Below, in pieces: positions 50,378 to 58,748 of a DNA stretch of 64,000 nucleotides; positions within the stretch are counted from its first letter, which is position 1; every line of letters starts with the position of its first letter. A model generated the notes under the pieces. It saw only the letters and a program-made list of their open reading frames with translations, did not search any database and was not told the origin of the DNA. The DNA is from Siccirubricoccus phaeus. Its GTDB lineage: Bacteria; Pseudomonadota; Alphaproteobacteria; Acetobacterales; Acetobacteraceae. The DNA lies in NCBI RefSeq assembly GCF_008360935.1, contig NZ_SRXO01000010.1, positions 124,001 to 188,000 of the forward strand. The letters run 5' to 3'. A program made the translations under genes and the position numbers.

Positions 50378-51138
50378 GCCGCTTCGAAAGCTACCGCGAC
50401 AAATTCTCCTGCCTGAAGATGCGGCGGGAGGACGGCATCCTGGAGATGCGGCTGCACACGGAGGACGGGCCGCTACGCTGGGGCCTGGTGCCGCATGGCG
50501 AGTTGCCCGACGCCTTCGCCGAGGTGGGGCGCGACCGCGAGAACCGCGTCGTCATCCTGACCGGTACGGGCGAGGAATTCTCCGGTGTTCGCGCCACCGC
50601 CGGCACGCGGTCGCTCGCCCAGGGCATCACCGCCAACGCCTATGACCGGGTGCATTGGGAGGGGCGGGCGCTGCTGATGAACCTGCTCAACATCGAATGC
50701 CCGGTGATCGCCGCCATCAACGGCCCGGCCTGGCGGCATTGCGAGATCCCCCTGCTCTCCGACATCGTGCTGGCTTCGGACATGGCGCAGTTCCAGGATT
50801 CGGCGCATTTCATGTCCGGCATGCTGCCGGGCGACGGCATGCACATCGTCATGCCACTGCTGATGGGGATGAATCGCGGCCGCTATTTCCTGCTGACCGG
50901 CCAGACGCTGAGCGCCGAGGAGGCGAAGGCGCTGGGCCTGGTGAACGAGGTGCTGCCGCAGGACCAGGTGCTGGCCCGCGCCTGGGAGCATGCGCGGCTG
51001 CTGGCGACGAAGCCGACCCTGCTGTTGCGCTACACAAGGCTGATGTTCACCGAGCATCTGCGCAAGCGCATGCAGGATCTGCTGGGCTATGGCCTGGCCA
51101 TGGAGGGGTTGGCGCTGATGGAGCAGCCCGCCGAATAG
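50374..51138 (+). CDS. Crotonase-superfamily hydrolase resembling 6-oxocamphor hydrolase
   Basis: A 254-aa enoyl-CoA hydratase/isomerase-fold protein. Its best remembered match is 6-oxocamphor hydrolase, a CoA-independent beta-diketone (retro-Claisen) hydrolase: shared blocks are NGPAWRHCEIPLLSDIVLAS, FQDSAHF, PGDGMHIV, NRGRYFLLTGQ and LGLVNEVLPQ. The His (RHCE), His (AHF), Asp (PGDG) and late Glu (MEG) positions that are catalytic there are kept. Start ATG 50374 overlaps the dehydrogenase stop as ATGA. It would cleave a cyclic 1,3-diketone made by the upstream enzymes. An ordinary CoA-dependent hydratase is the alternative. Confidence 0.82.
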   Translation: MSRFESYRDKFSCLKMRREDGILEMRLHTEDGPLRWGLVPHGELPDAFAEVGRDRENRVVILTGTGEEFSGVRATAGTRSLAQGITANAYDRVHWEGRALLMNLLNIECPVIAAINGPAWRHCEIPLLSDIVLASDMAQFQDSAHFMSGMLPGDGMHIVMPLLMGMNRGRYFLLTGQTLSAEEAKALGLVNEVLPQDQVLARAWEHARLLATKPTLLLRYTRLMFTEHLRKRMQDLLGYGLAMEGLALMEQPAE

Positions 51139-51141
51139 CCT

Positions 51142-52101
51142 TTATTCGGGCTGGATGCCGGCGATGCGCATCAGCTCCTGGTTGCGCTGCCGATCCTCCG
51201 CGATGCGGGCCAGCATGTCGGCGCGGCCGCGCGCCGCCGGCACCAGCCCGTTCTCCGCCAGCTTCGCTGCTGCCGCCGGCGTGGCGAAGGCGCGCCTCGC
51301 GGAGTCCTCGAGCTGTGCCAGCAGCGCCGGCGCCACGCCGGGCGGCGCGGAGAGGCTGTACCAGGGCAGCATCACGAAGCCCTCATAGCCCAGCTCCTGC
51401 ATCGTCGGCAGCTCCGGGTAGGACGGGATGCGCTGCGGCGAGGGCGTGGCGATGGCGCGCAGCCGGCCGCCCTGCACATGCGGCAGGGCGGCCGCCATGG
51501 TGGTGAAGATCACATCCGCCCGGCCGGCGATGATCTCGATGAGGGCGGGCGGCGTGCCGTTGAACGGCACATGCAGCATGTCGATGTTGTTGCGCCGGCA
51601 GAAATCGACGCCGAGCAGATGCGCGACCGAGCCGACGCCCCAGCTCGTATAGACCAGCTCCCCTGGCCGCCGCTTCGCCTCCGCCACGAGCTGCTCGACG
51701 CTTTGCCATTTCGGGTTGGCGGCGACGAAGTAGAGCGCCTCGCTGAGCAGCGAGATGTGGTGGAAATCCGCATCCGGGTCGAAGCCTGGATTGCGATAGG
51801 CGAATTGCGCCATGGTGAAGGTGACGTTGGTGGCCAGCAGCAGGGTGGTGCCGTCCGGCCTTGCGCGGGCCACGTAGCGCGCCGCGACGGTGGTGCCGGC
51901 GCCGGGGCGGTGGTCGTTCACATAGCTGCCGCCGCCGAAGCTTTCGGCGAGGCCGTCGGTGAGGATGCGGCTGGTCACCTCCTGCCCGGCGCTCGGCGAG
52001 TAGGGCAGCACGATCGAGACCGGACGACCCTCGGTGAAGCCCTGCGCCCGGGCGATCGCGGGGACGGCGAGGGCGCTGGCCAGCAGGGCGCGGCGAAGCA
52101 T
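51142..52101 (-). CDS. Bug/TctC-type periplasmic solute receptor
   Basis: A 319-aa Bug receptor: signal peptide MLRRALLASALAVPAIARA, then FTEGRPVSIVLPYSPSAGQE, VNDHRPGAGTTVAARYVARA and MLHVPFNGTPPALIEIIAG, standard blocks of the family. Lies 12 bases after livF on the same strand, so it is the last gene of the LIV operon, an uncommon association of two receptor types. Convergent with the crotonase gene (3-base gap). No TctAB partner present. Confidence 0.9.
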   Translation of the reverse strand: MLRRALLASALAVPAIARAQGFTEGRPVSIVLPYSPSAGQEVTSRILTDGLAESFGGGSYVNDHRPGAGTTVAARYVARARPDGTTLLLATNVTFTMAQFAYRNPGFDPDADFHHISLLSEALYFVAANPKWQSVEQLVAEAKRRPGELVYTSWGVGSVAHLLGVDFCRRNNIDMLHVPFNGTPPALIEIIAGRADVIFTTMAAALPHVQGGRLRAIATPSPQRIPSYPELPTMQELGYEGFVMLPWYSLSAPPGVAPALLAQLEDSARRAFATPAAAAKLAENGLVPAARGRADMLARIAEDRQRNQELMRIAGIQPE

Positions 52102-52113
52102 GATCGGTGTCTC

Positions 52114-52824
52114 CTACAGGTAGCTGGCGGCCAGGGCCTTGCCGTCGCTGCCCTGGCGCAATTCGTCGCTGGGGCCTTGCAGCACCACGCGGCCGCGCCG
52201 CAGTACCAGGCAGTGGCGCGAGACTTTCAGCGCCAGCATCGCCATCTGCTCGGCGATGACGACGGTGATGCCGCTGCGCGCGGCATAGTCGGTGATGAAG
52301 CCGTAGATCTGCTGCACGATGATGGGCGCCAGGCCCAGCGAGGGCTCATCCAGCAGAAGGCAGCGCGGGCTGCGGATGGTGGTGCAGCTCAGGATCACCA
52401 TCTGCTGCTGCCCGCCAGAGAGCAGTCCGGCCGGGATGCGCGCCTTCTCCTTCAGGATCGGGAAGCGGTCATACACTTCGGCCAACGAGGCGGACAGCGC
52501 CACCCGGCGCGCGCCGAAGCTCCAGGCCAGCTTGAGATTGTCCTCCACGGTCAGTTGGCGGAACAGCCGCCGCCCTTCCATGGCATGGGCGATGCCGAGC
52601 TTCGCCCGCGCCGGCGCTGGCAGGCTGGTGATGTCCTGCCCATCCAGCCGCACGCTCCCCGCCACCACCGGGGCGATGCCCGAGACCGCGCGCATCAGCG
52701 AGGATTTGCCCGCGCCATTGGCGCCGAGGATGGCGGTGATGCCGCCGGCCTCCGCCCGCAGGGAGAGATCCTCCAGCGCCTGCACCGCGCCGTAGCGCAC
52801 CGTCACGCCGCGCAGCTCAAGCAT
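52114..52824 (-). CDS. livF: Branched-chain amino acid-type ABC transporter ATPase LivF
   Basis: A 236-aa ATPase. Walker A GANGAGKSS near residue 40, signature LLSGGQQQMV, Walker B CLLLDEPSLGLAP. The insertion and C-terminal end (LVLRRGRVVLQGPSDEL) are LivF-type. Its start overlaps the LivM-LivG gene by 8 bases. Together with LivH and the fused LivMG it forms a complete uptake system for an amino acid, amide or aromatic acid. Confidence 0.92.
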   Translation of the reverse strand: MLELRGVTVRYGAVQALEDLSLRAEAGGITAILGANGAGKSSLMRAVSGIAPVVAGSVRLDGQDITSLPAPARAKLGIAHAMEGRRLFRQLTVEDNLKLAWSFGARRVALSASLAEVYDRFPILKEKARIPAGLLSGGQQQMVILSCTTIRSPRCLLLDEPSLGLAPIIVQQIYGFITDYAARSGITVVIAEQMAMLALKVSRHCLVLRRGRVVLQGPSDELRQGSDGKALAASYL

Positions 52825-54622
52825 GGGCCGCCTCGTCGCCCAGATAGGCGGCGATCACCTGGGCATCGCCGCGCATGCCGGCGATGTCGCCACGATAGAT
52901 CATGCGGCCGCTGTCCAGCACCACCACGTCATCCACCAGCTCCGCCAGGAAATCCATGTGGTGGTCGATCAGCAGGATCGCGAGACCCATGGCCTTCATG
53001 TCCCGGATGAGTTGGGAGAGCCGTTCCATCTCCGCCTCCGAGAGACCGGCGGCGGGCTCGTCCAGCAGGATGACGCGGGGCCGCGCCAGCAGGGCGCGCC
53101 CGACCTCGGCCATGCGGCGGGTGCCGTAGGGCAGGGTGTCGATGGGCCGGTCGGCGACATCAGTGAGGTCGGCCAGCGCCAGCACCGCTTCCACCAGGGC
53201 GAGCTGCGCGGCCTCGTCGCGCGTGGCGCCGGGCAGCGCCAGCGCGGCGGAGAGGCCGGTATGGCGGAGTTGGCGGTGCGCGCCCAGCAGCAGATTCTCC
53301 CGCACGGTGAAATGCGGCACCAGCCGCGGGTCCTGGAAGGTGCGGACCACGCCGGCCGCAGCCACCCGATGGTCGGGCAGGCCGGTGATGTCCTGCCCGG
53401 CGAAGCGCACCCGCCCGGCGCTGGGCCGGTAGATGCCGGTGACGACGTTGACGAAGGTGCTCTTGCCCGAGCCGTTCGGGCCGACCAGCGCGGTGATCCG
53501 CCCCGGCTCCAGCCGCAGCGAGACATCATCCACCGCCACCAGCCCGCCGAAGCGCATGGTGATGCCCTCGGCCTCCAGCGCGGCGGCGTCGCCGCTCGGG
53601 CGCAGCGTCGTGGCCTCGGCGCGCTGCGTAGCCGCCCGCGCCAGGGCGCGCGGCCGGATGAAGCGCGGCGGCAGGAAGAGCAGGCCGCCAATGCCCCGGG
53701 GCAGCACCAGTAGGGAGAAGGTGAGGATCAGCCCATAGGCGATGAACTGCCACTCGGCGAAGACCTGCAGCCGCTCCGGCAGGAAGGTGAACAGCGCCGC
53801 GCTCAAAACCTGCCCAGCGATGGAGCCCAGCCCGCCGACGATGGCGATGACCAGCACCTCGATGGAGCGCGGCAGGGCGAAACTCTCCGGCCCCAGATAG
53901 CCGACGAGATGCGCATAAAGCGCCCCGGCCAGCCCGGCCAGTGCGCCGGAGAGCGCATAGGCGAGCTGCTTGGTGCGGCCGGCCGGGATGCCGATGCTGC
54001 CCGCCGCGACCTCGCTGACATGGATGGCGTAGAAGGCGCGGCCGATGCGCGACTGCGTTAGGTTGCGCATCAGCAGGATGACGCCAGCGGTGACCAGCAG
54101 CACCAGGCGGAAATAGCCCAGCCCGTCCACCTGCATGCCCAGGATGGTCAGCGTGCGCAGTGCCGCGGAGGGCACGCCGGGCAGGCCCATCGTGCCGCCG
54201 GTGACGTCGTTCCATTCCCGCACGACCTCGAAGAACACCATGCCGAAGCCCAGCGTCATCATCGCGAGGTAGACGTCGCGCACCCGGTTGGCGGGGAAGG
54301 AAAGCAGCCAGCCGGTCAGCCCCGCCAGCAGCACCGCGGCCGGCACGCCGAGCGCCACGTCCAGCCCATGCGTCTTCACCAGGATACCGGTGCAGTACGC
54401 GCCGATGCCGAAGAAGCCGGCATGGCCAAGCGAGATCTGCCCGGCCAGGCCGGTGAGCAGGTTGATGCTCTGGGCGAAGATGGCGGCGATGAGGACGAAG
54501 CTGACGATCTGCACCGTGCCGGGCGAGAGCAGCGGCGCCCCCAGCAGCAGCGCCGCCACCAGCAGCAGCCCCAGCCGCCAATCGGCCGCCAGGGCGCTGA
54601 GCCGCGCGCGCACAGCGTTCAT
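52817..54622 (-). CDS. LivM permease fused to LivG ATPase
   Basis: A 601-aa fusion. Residues about 1-320 are a LivM permease (IFAQSINLLTGLAGQISLGH, the EAA-like segment GIPAGRTKQLAYALSGALAG, LVIAIVGGLGSIAGQVLSA). After an Arg/Ala linker, residues about 350-601 are a LivG ATPase: Walker A VGPNGSGKST near 382, VRTFQDPRLVPHFTVREN, signature-like PYGTRRMAEVGRAL and Walker B VILLDEPAAGL. Start ATG 54622 overlaps the livH stop as ATGA. Such fusions occur in LIV-type systems and keep a fixed stoichiometry of permease and ATPase. Confidence 0.92.
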   Translation of the reverse strand: MNAVRARLSALAADWRLGLLLVAALLLGAPLLSPGTVQIVSFVLIAAIFAQSINLLTGLAGQISLGHAGFFGIGAYCTGILVKTHGLDVALGVPAAVLLAGLTGWLLSFPANRVRDVYLAMMTLGFGMVFFEVVREWNDVTGGTMGLPGVPSAALRTLTILGMQVDGLGYFRLVLLVTAGVILLMRNLTQSRIGRAFYAIHVSEVAAGSIGIPAGRTKQLAYALSGALAGLAGALYAHLVGYLGPESFALPRSIEVLVIAIVGGLGSIAGQVLSAALFTFLPERLQVFAEWQFIAYGLILTFSLLVLPRGIGGLLFLPPRFIRPRALARAATQRAEATTLRPSGDAAALEAEGITMRFGGLVAVDDVSLRLEPGRITALVGPNGSGKSTFVNVVTGIYRPSAGRVRFAGQDITGLPDHRVAAAGVVRTFQDPRLVPHFTVRENLLLGAHRQLRHTGLSAALALPGATRDEAAQLALVEAVLALADLTDVADRPIDTLPYGTRRMAEVGRALLARPRVILLDEPAAGLSEAEMERLSQLIRDMKAMGLAILLIDHHMDFLAELVDDVVVLDSGRMIYRGDIAGMRGDAQVIAAYLGDEAAHA

Positions 54623-55509
54623 GCCTTGCTGACCTCCGGTCGGCCGAACAGACCCTGCGGGCGCACCGCCAGCGCCAGCATCAGCAGCGCGAAGGCGATG
54701 CCGTGCTCCGCCGCGGTGGAGACATAGCCGCCGACCAGCTTGCTGAGGATGCCCACCACCAGCCCGCCGGCCAGCGCGCCGAAGGAACTGCCCATACCGC
54801 CCAGCACAGCGGCGACGAAGCCCAGCAGTACCAGATCGAAGCCGAAGGCCGGGTCCACCGTGCCGCCGATCTGCGCGATCAGCACCCCCGCCACGCCGGC
54901 CAGCACGGAGGAGAGCATGAAGGAGCCGAGCACCAGGCGCCGCACCGGAATGCCCTGCACCAGCGCCAGCTCCGGGTCCAGCGAGACGGCCTGCACCGCC
55001 TGGCCCCACACCGTCTTCCGCACGAACAGCTCCAGCGCCAGGATCAGCGCCACCGCCACTGCCAGCACCACCAGATACTGCAGGGAGACGAACTGGCCGA
55101 AGAGGGTGACGTAATCCTGCGCGGAGAAGATCACGTCGGGGAAGGCCATGGCCTGGGAGCCGAAATACTTCGCCGCCATGCCTTGCAGGAAGATGCCGAA
55201 GCCCAGCGTCGAGACGACCCAGCCCATGCTGCCGCTGCTGGCCTTCAGCGCCGGCCGCACCGTCCAGCGCTCGATGAACATGCCGAGCGCGGCGACCACC
55301 ACCAGGCTGCCCAGCACCGCCAGCGCCACGGCGATGCCCTGGCTGGACAGCCAGACGGTGAGCATGGCGCAGAGCATCATCAGCGAGCCCTGGCCGAAAT
55401 TCAGCGTCTTGGTCGTCCAGAAGGTCAGGTTCAGGCCGAGCGCGATGAGCGCATAGACCGCACCCACGCTGACCCCGGCGAGCAGCAGTGAGAAGAAGAA
55501 GTCGTCCAT
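54619..55509 (-). CDS. livH: Branched-chain amino acid-type ABC permease LivH
   Basis: A 296-aa polytopic permease: VGAVYALIALGLNLTFWTTK at the start, ATLGFGIFLQGM, the interaction loop SLDPELALVQGIPVRRLVLG, and GFDLVLLGFVAAVLGGMGSS. Begins immediately after the livK stop codon, and its stop overlaps the LivMG start. Confidence 0.93.
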   Translation of the reverse strand: MDDFFFSLLLAGVSVGAVYALIALGLNLTFWTTKTLNFGQGSLMMLCAMLTVWLSSQGIAVALAVLGSLVVVAALGMFIERWTVRPALKASSGSMGWVVSTLGFGIFLQGMAAKYFGSQAMAFPDVIFSAQDYVTLFGQFVSLQYLVVLAVAVALILALELFVRKTVWGQAVQAVSLDPELALVQGIPVRRLVLGSFMLSSVLAGVAGVLIAQIGGTVDPAFGFDLVLLGFVAAVLGGMGSSFGALAGGLVVGILSKLVGGYVSTAAEHGIAFALLMLALAVRPQGLFGRPEVSKA

Positions 55510-56715
55510 CTATTGGTCACGCAGCTCCAGCACCACGCGGCCATCGCGCTTCAGCATTTCGTACATGCCGAGATCCTCCAGCTTCAGCGCCACATGGTTC
55601 TGTGGGGTGAAGCTGATGCGGCGGATGGTAGCGCCTTCGTAATCCGTGGTCTGGTCTAGCGCCTTGACCATGTCGGCGGCGCTGGTGGAGCCGGCACGAC
55701 GGATGGAATCCAGCAGCAGGTTGATGCAGTCATAGCCGCTGGCCACGGTACCGGCGAGGGAGATGAGCGGGTTGGCGGCATCGGTGCCGTACCAGCGATC
55801 CGTGCCGAATTTCGCGCGGTAGAGATCGGCGAATTTCTGCGCCGTCGCATGCATCGGCCGGCGGCCGAAGGCGGCGTGGTTGACGGCGCGGGTGCCGGCC
55901 GCCAGGTCGCCGGCGCCCTCGATATAGGGCACCGTCACCGCGCCGGTGGAGCCGTAGAGCGCGGGGTTCATGTTCAGCCGGCTCATATTGCGCCGGATGA
56001 CGGCGAAATCGGCGCCGAGGCCGATGACCAGCATCGCCTCGGCATTCGCCCGCTGCACCCGGACGAGCTGCGCCGTCATGTCCTGGGCGCGCTGGTTGTA
56101 GCTCTCCACCGTCACCCGGGCGCGGGCGTTGCGGCGCTGGATCTCCTTCCGCACCAGGTCGGCGCCGGTGACGCCATAGCCGGTGCTCTCATGCAGCACG
56201 CCGATGCGGCTGAACTCCGAGAGCGCCGCCGCCAGCTTCTCGGATTCCACCACATTGCCGATGGAGATGGAGAAGAGGTTGGGCCGCGGCGGCTTATCCA
56301 GACCGTTGGGATAGACGATGGAGGGCGTCTGCGCCTGCGGGTTGATGATCGGCCTGCCATCGGCCTGGATCATGTCGGCGATCGCCAGGGTGGGGCCGGA
56401 GCCGGAGGGGCACATCAGGCCAACGATTTCCCGGTTGTCCAGGATGCGGCGGAGATTCTGCACCGCGCGGTCCGGGACGAGCTGATCGTCCAGCACCTCG
56501 GCCAGCTCCACCATGCGGCCATTGATGCCGCCGGCCTTATTGCACTCCTCCACCGCGATCTGGGCGCCGCGGTTGATGCCCTCGCCGAATTCGTTGAACG
56601 GCCCGGTGAGGGCGGCGGTGAAGCCGAGCTTGATCGGGGCGGATTGCGCCCGCAGCACCCCGGGCATGGCCAGCATCGCGGCGCCGAGCGCCAGATCCCT
56701 GCGGCTGATCTTCAT
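55510..56715 (-). CDS. livK: LIV-type ABC substrate-binding protein LivK
   Basis: A 401-aa periplasmic receptor. Signal peptide MKISRRDLALGAAMLAMPGV, mature start IKLGFTAALTGPFNEFGEG, then GGINGRMVELAEVLDDQLVP and MCPSGSGPTLAIADM. Typical type I fold; ligand unknown, but the operon context suggests an aromatic or alicyclic acid rather than leucine. GGGAGGGG lies before ATG 56715. 17 bases after the duplicated CMD gene. Confidence 0.92.
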   Translation of the reverse strand: MKISRRDLALGAAMLAMPGVLRAQSAPIKLGFTAALTGPFNEFGEGINRGAQIAVEECNKAGGINGRMVELAEVLDDQLVPDRAVQNLRRILDNREIVGLMCPSGSGPTLAIADMIQADGRPIINPQAQTPSIVYPNGLDKPPRPNLFSISIGNVVESEKLAAALSEFSRIGVLHESTGYGVTGADLVRKEIQRRNARARVTVESYNQRAQDMTAQLVRVQRANAEAMLVIGLGADFAVIRRNMSRLNMNPALYGSTGAVTVPYIEGAGDLAAGTRAVNHAAFGRRPMHATAQKFADLYRAKFGTDRWYGTDAANPLISLAGTVASGYDCINLLLDSIRRAGSTSAADMVKALDQTTDYEGATIRRISFTPQNHVALKLEDLGMYEMLKRDGRVVLELRDQ

Positions 56716-56732
56716 CGTGGTCCCCTCCCGTT

Positions 56733-57506
56733 TCAGCCCTTGCCGGCCGCCTTCAGCTCTTCCAGCAGGATCGGCACGCCATGCGTGGTGCTGTGGATGC
56801 CGAGCACGCTGACCAGCTCCAGCACCTCCATGATCTCCTGCTGCGTCGCGCCATGGTTGAGGGCGTTGCGGATATGGATGCGGGTGCCGGGTGCATAGAG
56901 ATGCGTCGTCGCGGCATCGATCGCGATGTAGATGAACTCCTTCACCTTCGGTTCCAGCATGCCGTGCTGCCACGGTACCGAGGAGAAGCGCAGATAGGCC
57001 TCAAAGAAATCCGGCGAGAGGGCGAGGACATTGTCCCATAGCTCGCTCCAATAGCCGCGGGCCGCGGTGAATTCGGCCTTCAGCCGGGCCTCGCGCTCGC
57101 CGCCCTGGCCGGGCTTCGGCAGCTCCTCGCCGCGGCCGGCTTCCGTCAGCTCCTCCACCAGGATCGGCACGCCATGCGTCACGCTGTGGATGCCGAGCAC
57201 GGAGATGAGCTGCAGCACCTCCATGATCTCCTGCCGCGTCGCGCCGTAGCGCAGCGCGTTCCGCATATGCACGCGGGTGCCTGAGGCATGGAGATGCGTG
57301 GTGGAGGCGTCGATCGCGACGTAGATGAACTCGCGCACCTTCGGCTCCAGCACGCCATGGCGCCAGGGGACCGAGGAGAAGTTCATATAGGCTTCGAAGA
57401 ACTCCGGATCGAGCGCCAGCACCTGGTCCCAGGTCGGGCTCCAATAGCCGCGTGCCCGGGTGAACTCCTCTTTCAGCGCGCGCTGACGCGGCGAGAGCTC
57501 GCTCAT
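56733..57506 (-). CDS. Tandem carboxymuconolactone decarboxylase-like (CMD) protein
   Basis: A 257-aa protein built from two CMD domains, residues about 1-125 and 130-257. They repeat almost the same text: ARGYWSPTWDQVLALDPEFF / ARGYWSELWDNVLALSPDFF, EPKVREFIYVAIDA / EPKVKEFIYIAIDA, ATRQEIMEVLQLISVLGIHS / ATQQEIMEVLELVSVLGIHS. Neither half has the CxxC of AhpD-type peroxidases, so decarboxylase-like or another lactone chemistry is more likely. GHERLG-like start: ATG 57506, with GAAACGAGAG before it. First gene of the LIV operon. Confidence 0.88.
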   Translation of the reverse strand: MSELSPRQRALKEEFTRARGYWSPTWDQVLALDPEFFEAYMNFSSVPWRHGVLEPKVREFIYVAIDASTTHLHASGTRVHMRNALRYGATRQEIMEVLQLISVLGIHSVTHGVPILVEELTEAGRGEELPKPGQGGEREARLKAEFTAARGYWSELWDNVLALSPDFFEAYLRFSSVPWQHGMLEPKVKEFIYIAIDAATTHLYAPGTRIHIRNALNHGATQQEIMEVLELVSVLGIHSTTHGVPILLEELKAAGKG

Positions 57507-57638
57507 GGCCTCTCGTTTCCTTCCCCTCCTGGCCGGCGCGTTGCCCGCGCCTCGGCAATGCCGCAGCATGCGGCATCGCGCCCGGCTTGGAAATGTTGTC
57601 CCATGATCAGGAGCTTTGCGGCAGGCGAAAAGGTCGAG

Positions 57639-58589
57639 CTATTCGGCCGCCAGCGGAAAGGCGCCACTCCGTCCCGCCGGGTTGCGCAGCGCCTGGGCCA
57701 GAAATTCCACAAAGGCGCGGATCTTCGGCGGCATATGGCGGTGCCGCTGGTACACGGCGTAGATGCCATGGTCGAAGGTGGTCGGCGTCGCCTGCCAGGA
57801 AGGCAGCACGCGTTCCAGCCGCCCGGCGGCGATCTCGCCGGCCACGCACCACACCGGCAGCAGCGCGATGCCGAGCCCGGCCAGCGCTGCCTCGCGCAGC
57901 ATCTCGCCATTGTTCACTTGCAGGTTGCCGGCGACGCGCAGCTCCCGCCGGCCGCCCGGGCCGCGGAATTGCCACACCGCATGGCCGTCCTCATGCCGCC
58001 CGTCCAGCGGCCAGGTCAGGCAGTTGTGCCGCAGCAGATCCTCGGGTGCGCGGATCGGCCCATGGCGGGCCAGGTAGTCCGGGCTGGCGAAAAGGATGCG
58101 CTCCGAGGCATCGGCCAATTTTCGCAAGGCCAGCAGCGGCTCGCCGGCATTGCCCAGGCGGATGGCGACGTCGATGCCGTTCTCCACCAGGTCGCGCGGC
58201 TCCTCGGTCAGCCACAGCTTCAGCGTCACCTCCGGATAGCGGGCGAGGAATTCCGGCAGCAGCGGCGCCAGGAAATGATGCCCCACCGCCACCCGCGCAT
58301 GCACATGCAGCAAGCCGCGCGGCCTTGCCTGGTGCTGGCTGAGCTGGCCGGCCAAGGCGTCGATATCCGCCAGGATGCGCGTAGCCTTTTCCAAATAGAG
58401 CTGCCCCGCTTCCGTCAGGGCGTGGCGCCGGCTGGTGCGGTTGATGAGCCGCACGCCGAACTCGCTCTCCAGCGCATTCACCCGGCGCGAGACCGAGGCC
58501 GGCGACAGGCCGAAGGCGCGGCCTGCCGCGGACAGGCTCTCCGACTGCGCAATGCGGACGAAGAGACGCATGGTCTCCAGCGTTTCCAT
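57639..58589 (-). CDS. LysR-family transcriptional regulator
   Basis: A 316-aa LysR protein: helix-turn-helix METLETMRLFVRIAQSESLS then GLSPASVSRRVNALESEFG, and the substrate domain with LLHVHARVAVGHHFLAPLLP. It is the CrgA/DmlR-like subgroup. It is divergent from the luciferase-like gene (159-base gap) and upstream, on the same strand, of the CMD-LIV operon (132-base gap), so it is the natural regulator of one or both. Confidence 0.92.
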   Translation of the reverse strand: METLETMRLFVRIAQSESLSAAGRAFGLSPASVSRRVNALESEFGVRLINRTSRRHALTEAGQLYLEKATRILADIDALAGQLSQHQARPRGLLHVHARVAVGHHFLAPLLPEFLARYPEVTLKLWLTEEPRDLVENGIDVAIRLGNAGEPLLALRKLADASERILFASPDYLARHGPIRAPEDLLRHNCLTWPLDGRHEDGHAVWQFRGPGGRRELRVAGNLQVNNGEMLREAALAGLGIALLPVWCVAGEIAAGRLERVLPSWQATPTTFDHGIYAVYQRHRHMPPKIRAFVEFLAQALRNPAGRSGAFPLAAE

Positions 58590-58748
58590 CCCAGCCTCGA
58601 TCTTGCTCTTGGCCGCGAATGGTAGCGCCGGCGGGGGGCGAGTCCAGCGCCAGCTTTGCGGCTGGCGGAAAGATGCTCCTCGCCGCGCGGCGGTTGCCTT
58701 GGCCGGGCGCCGCCGCGCACCCTGGCCGCAAGCACGCGGAGGAAGCCC

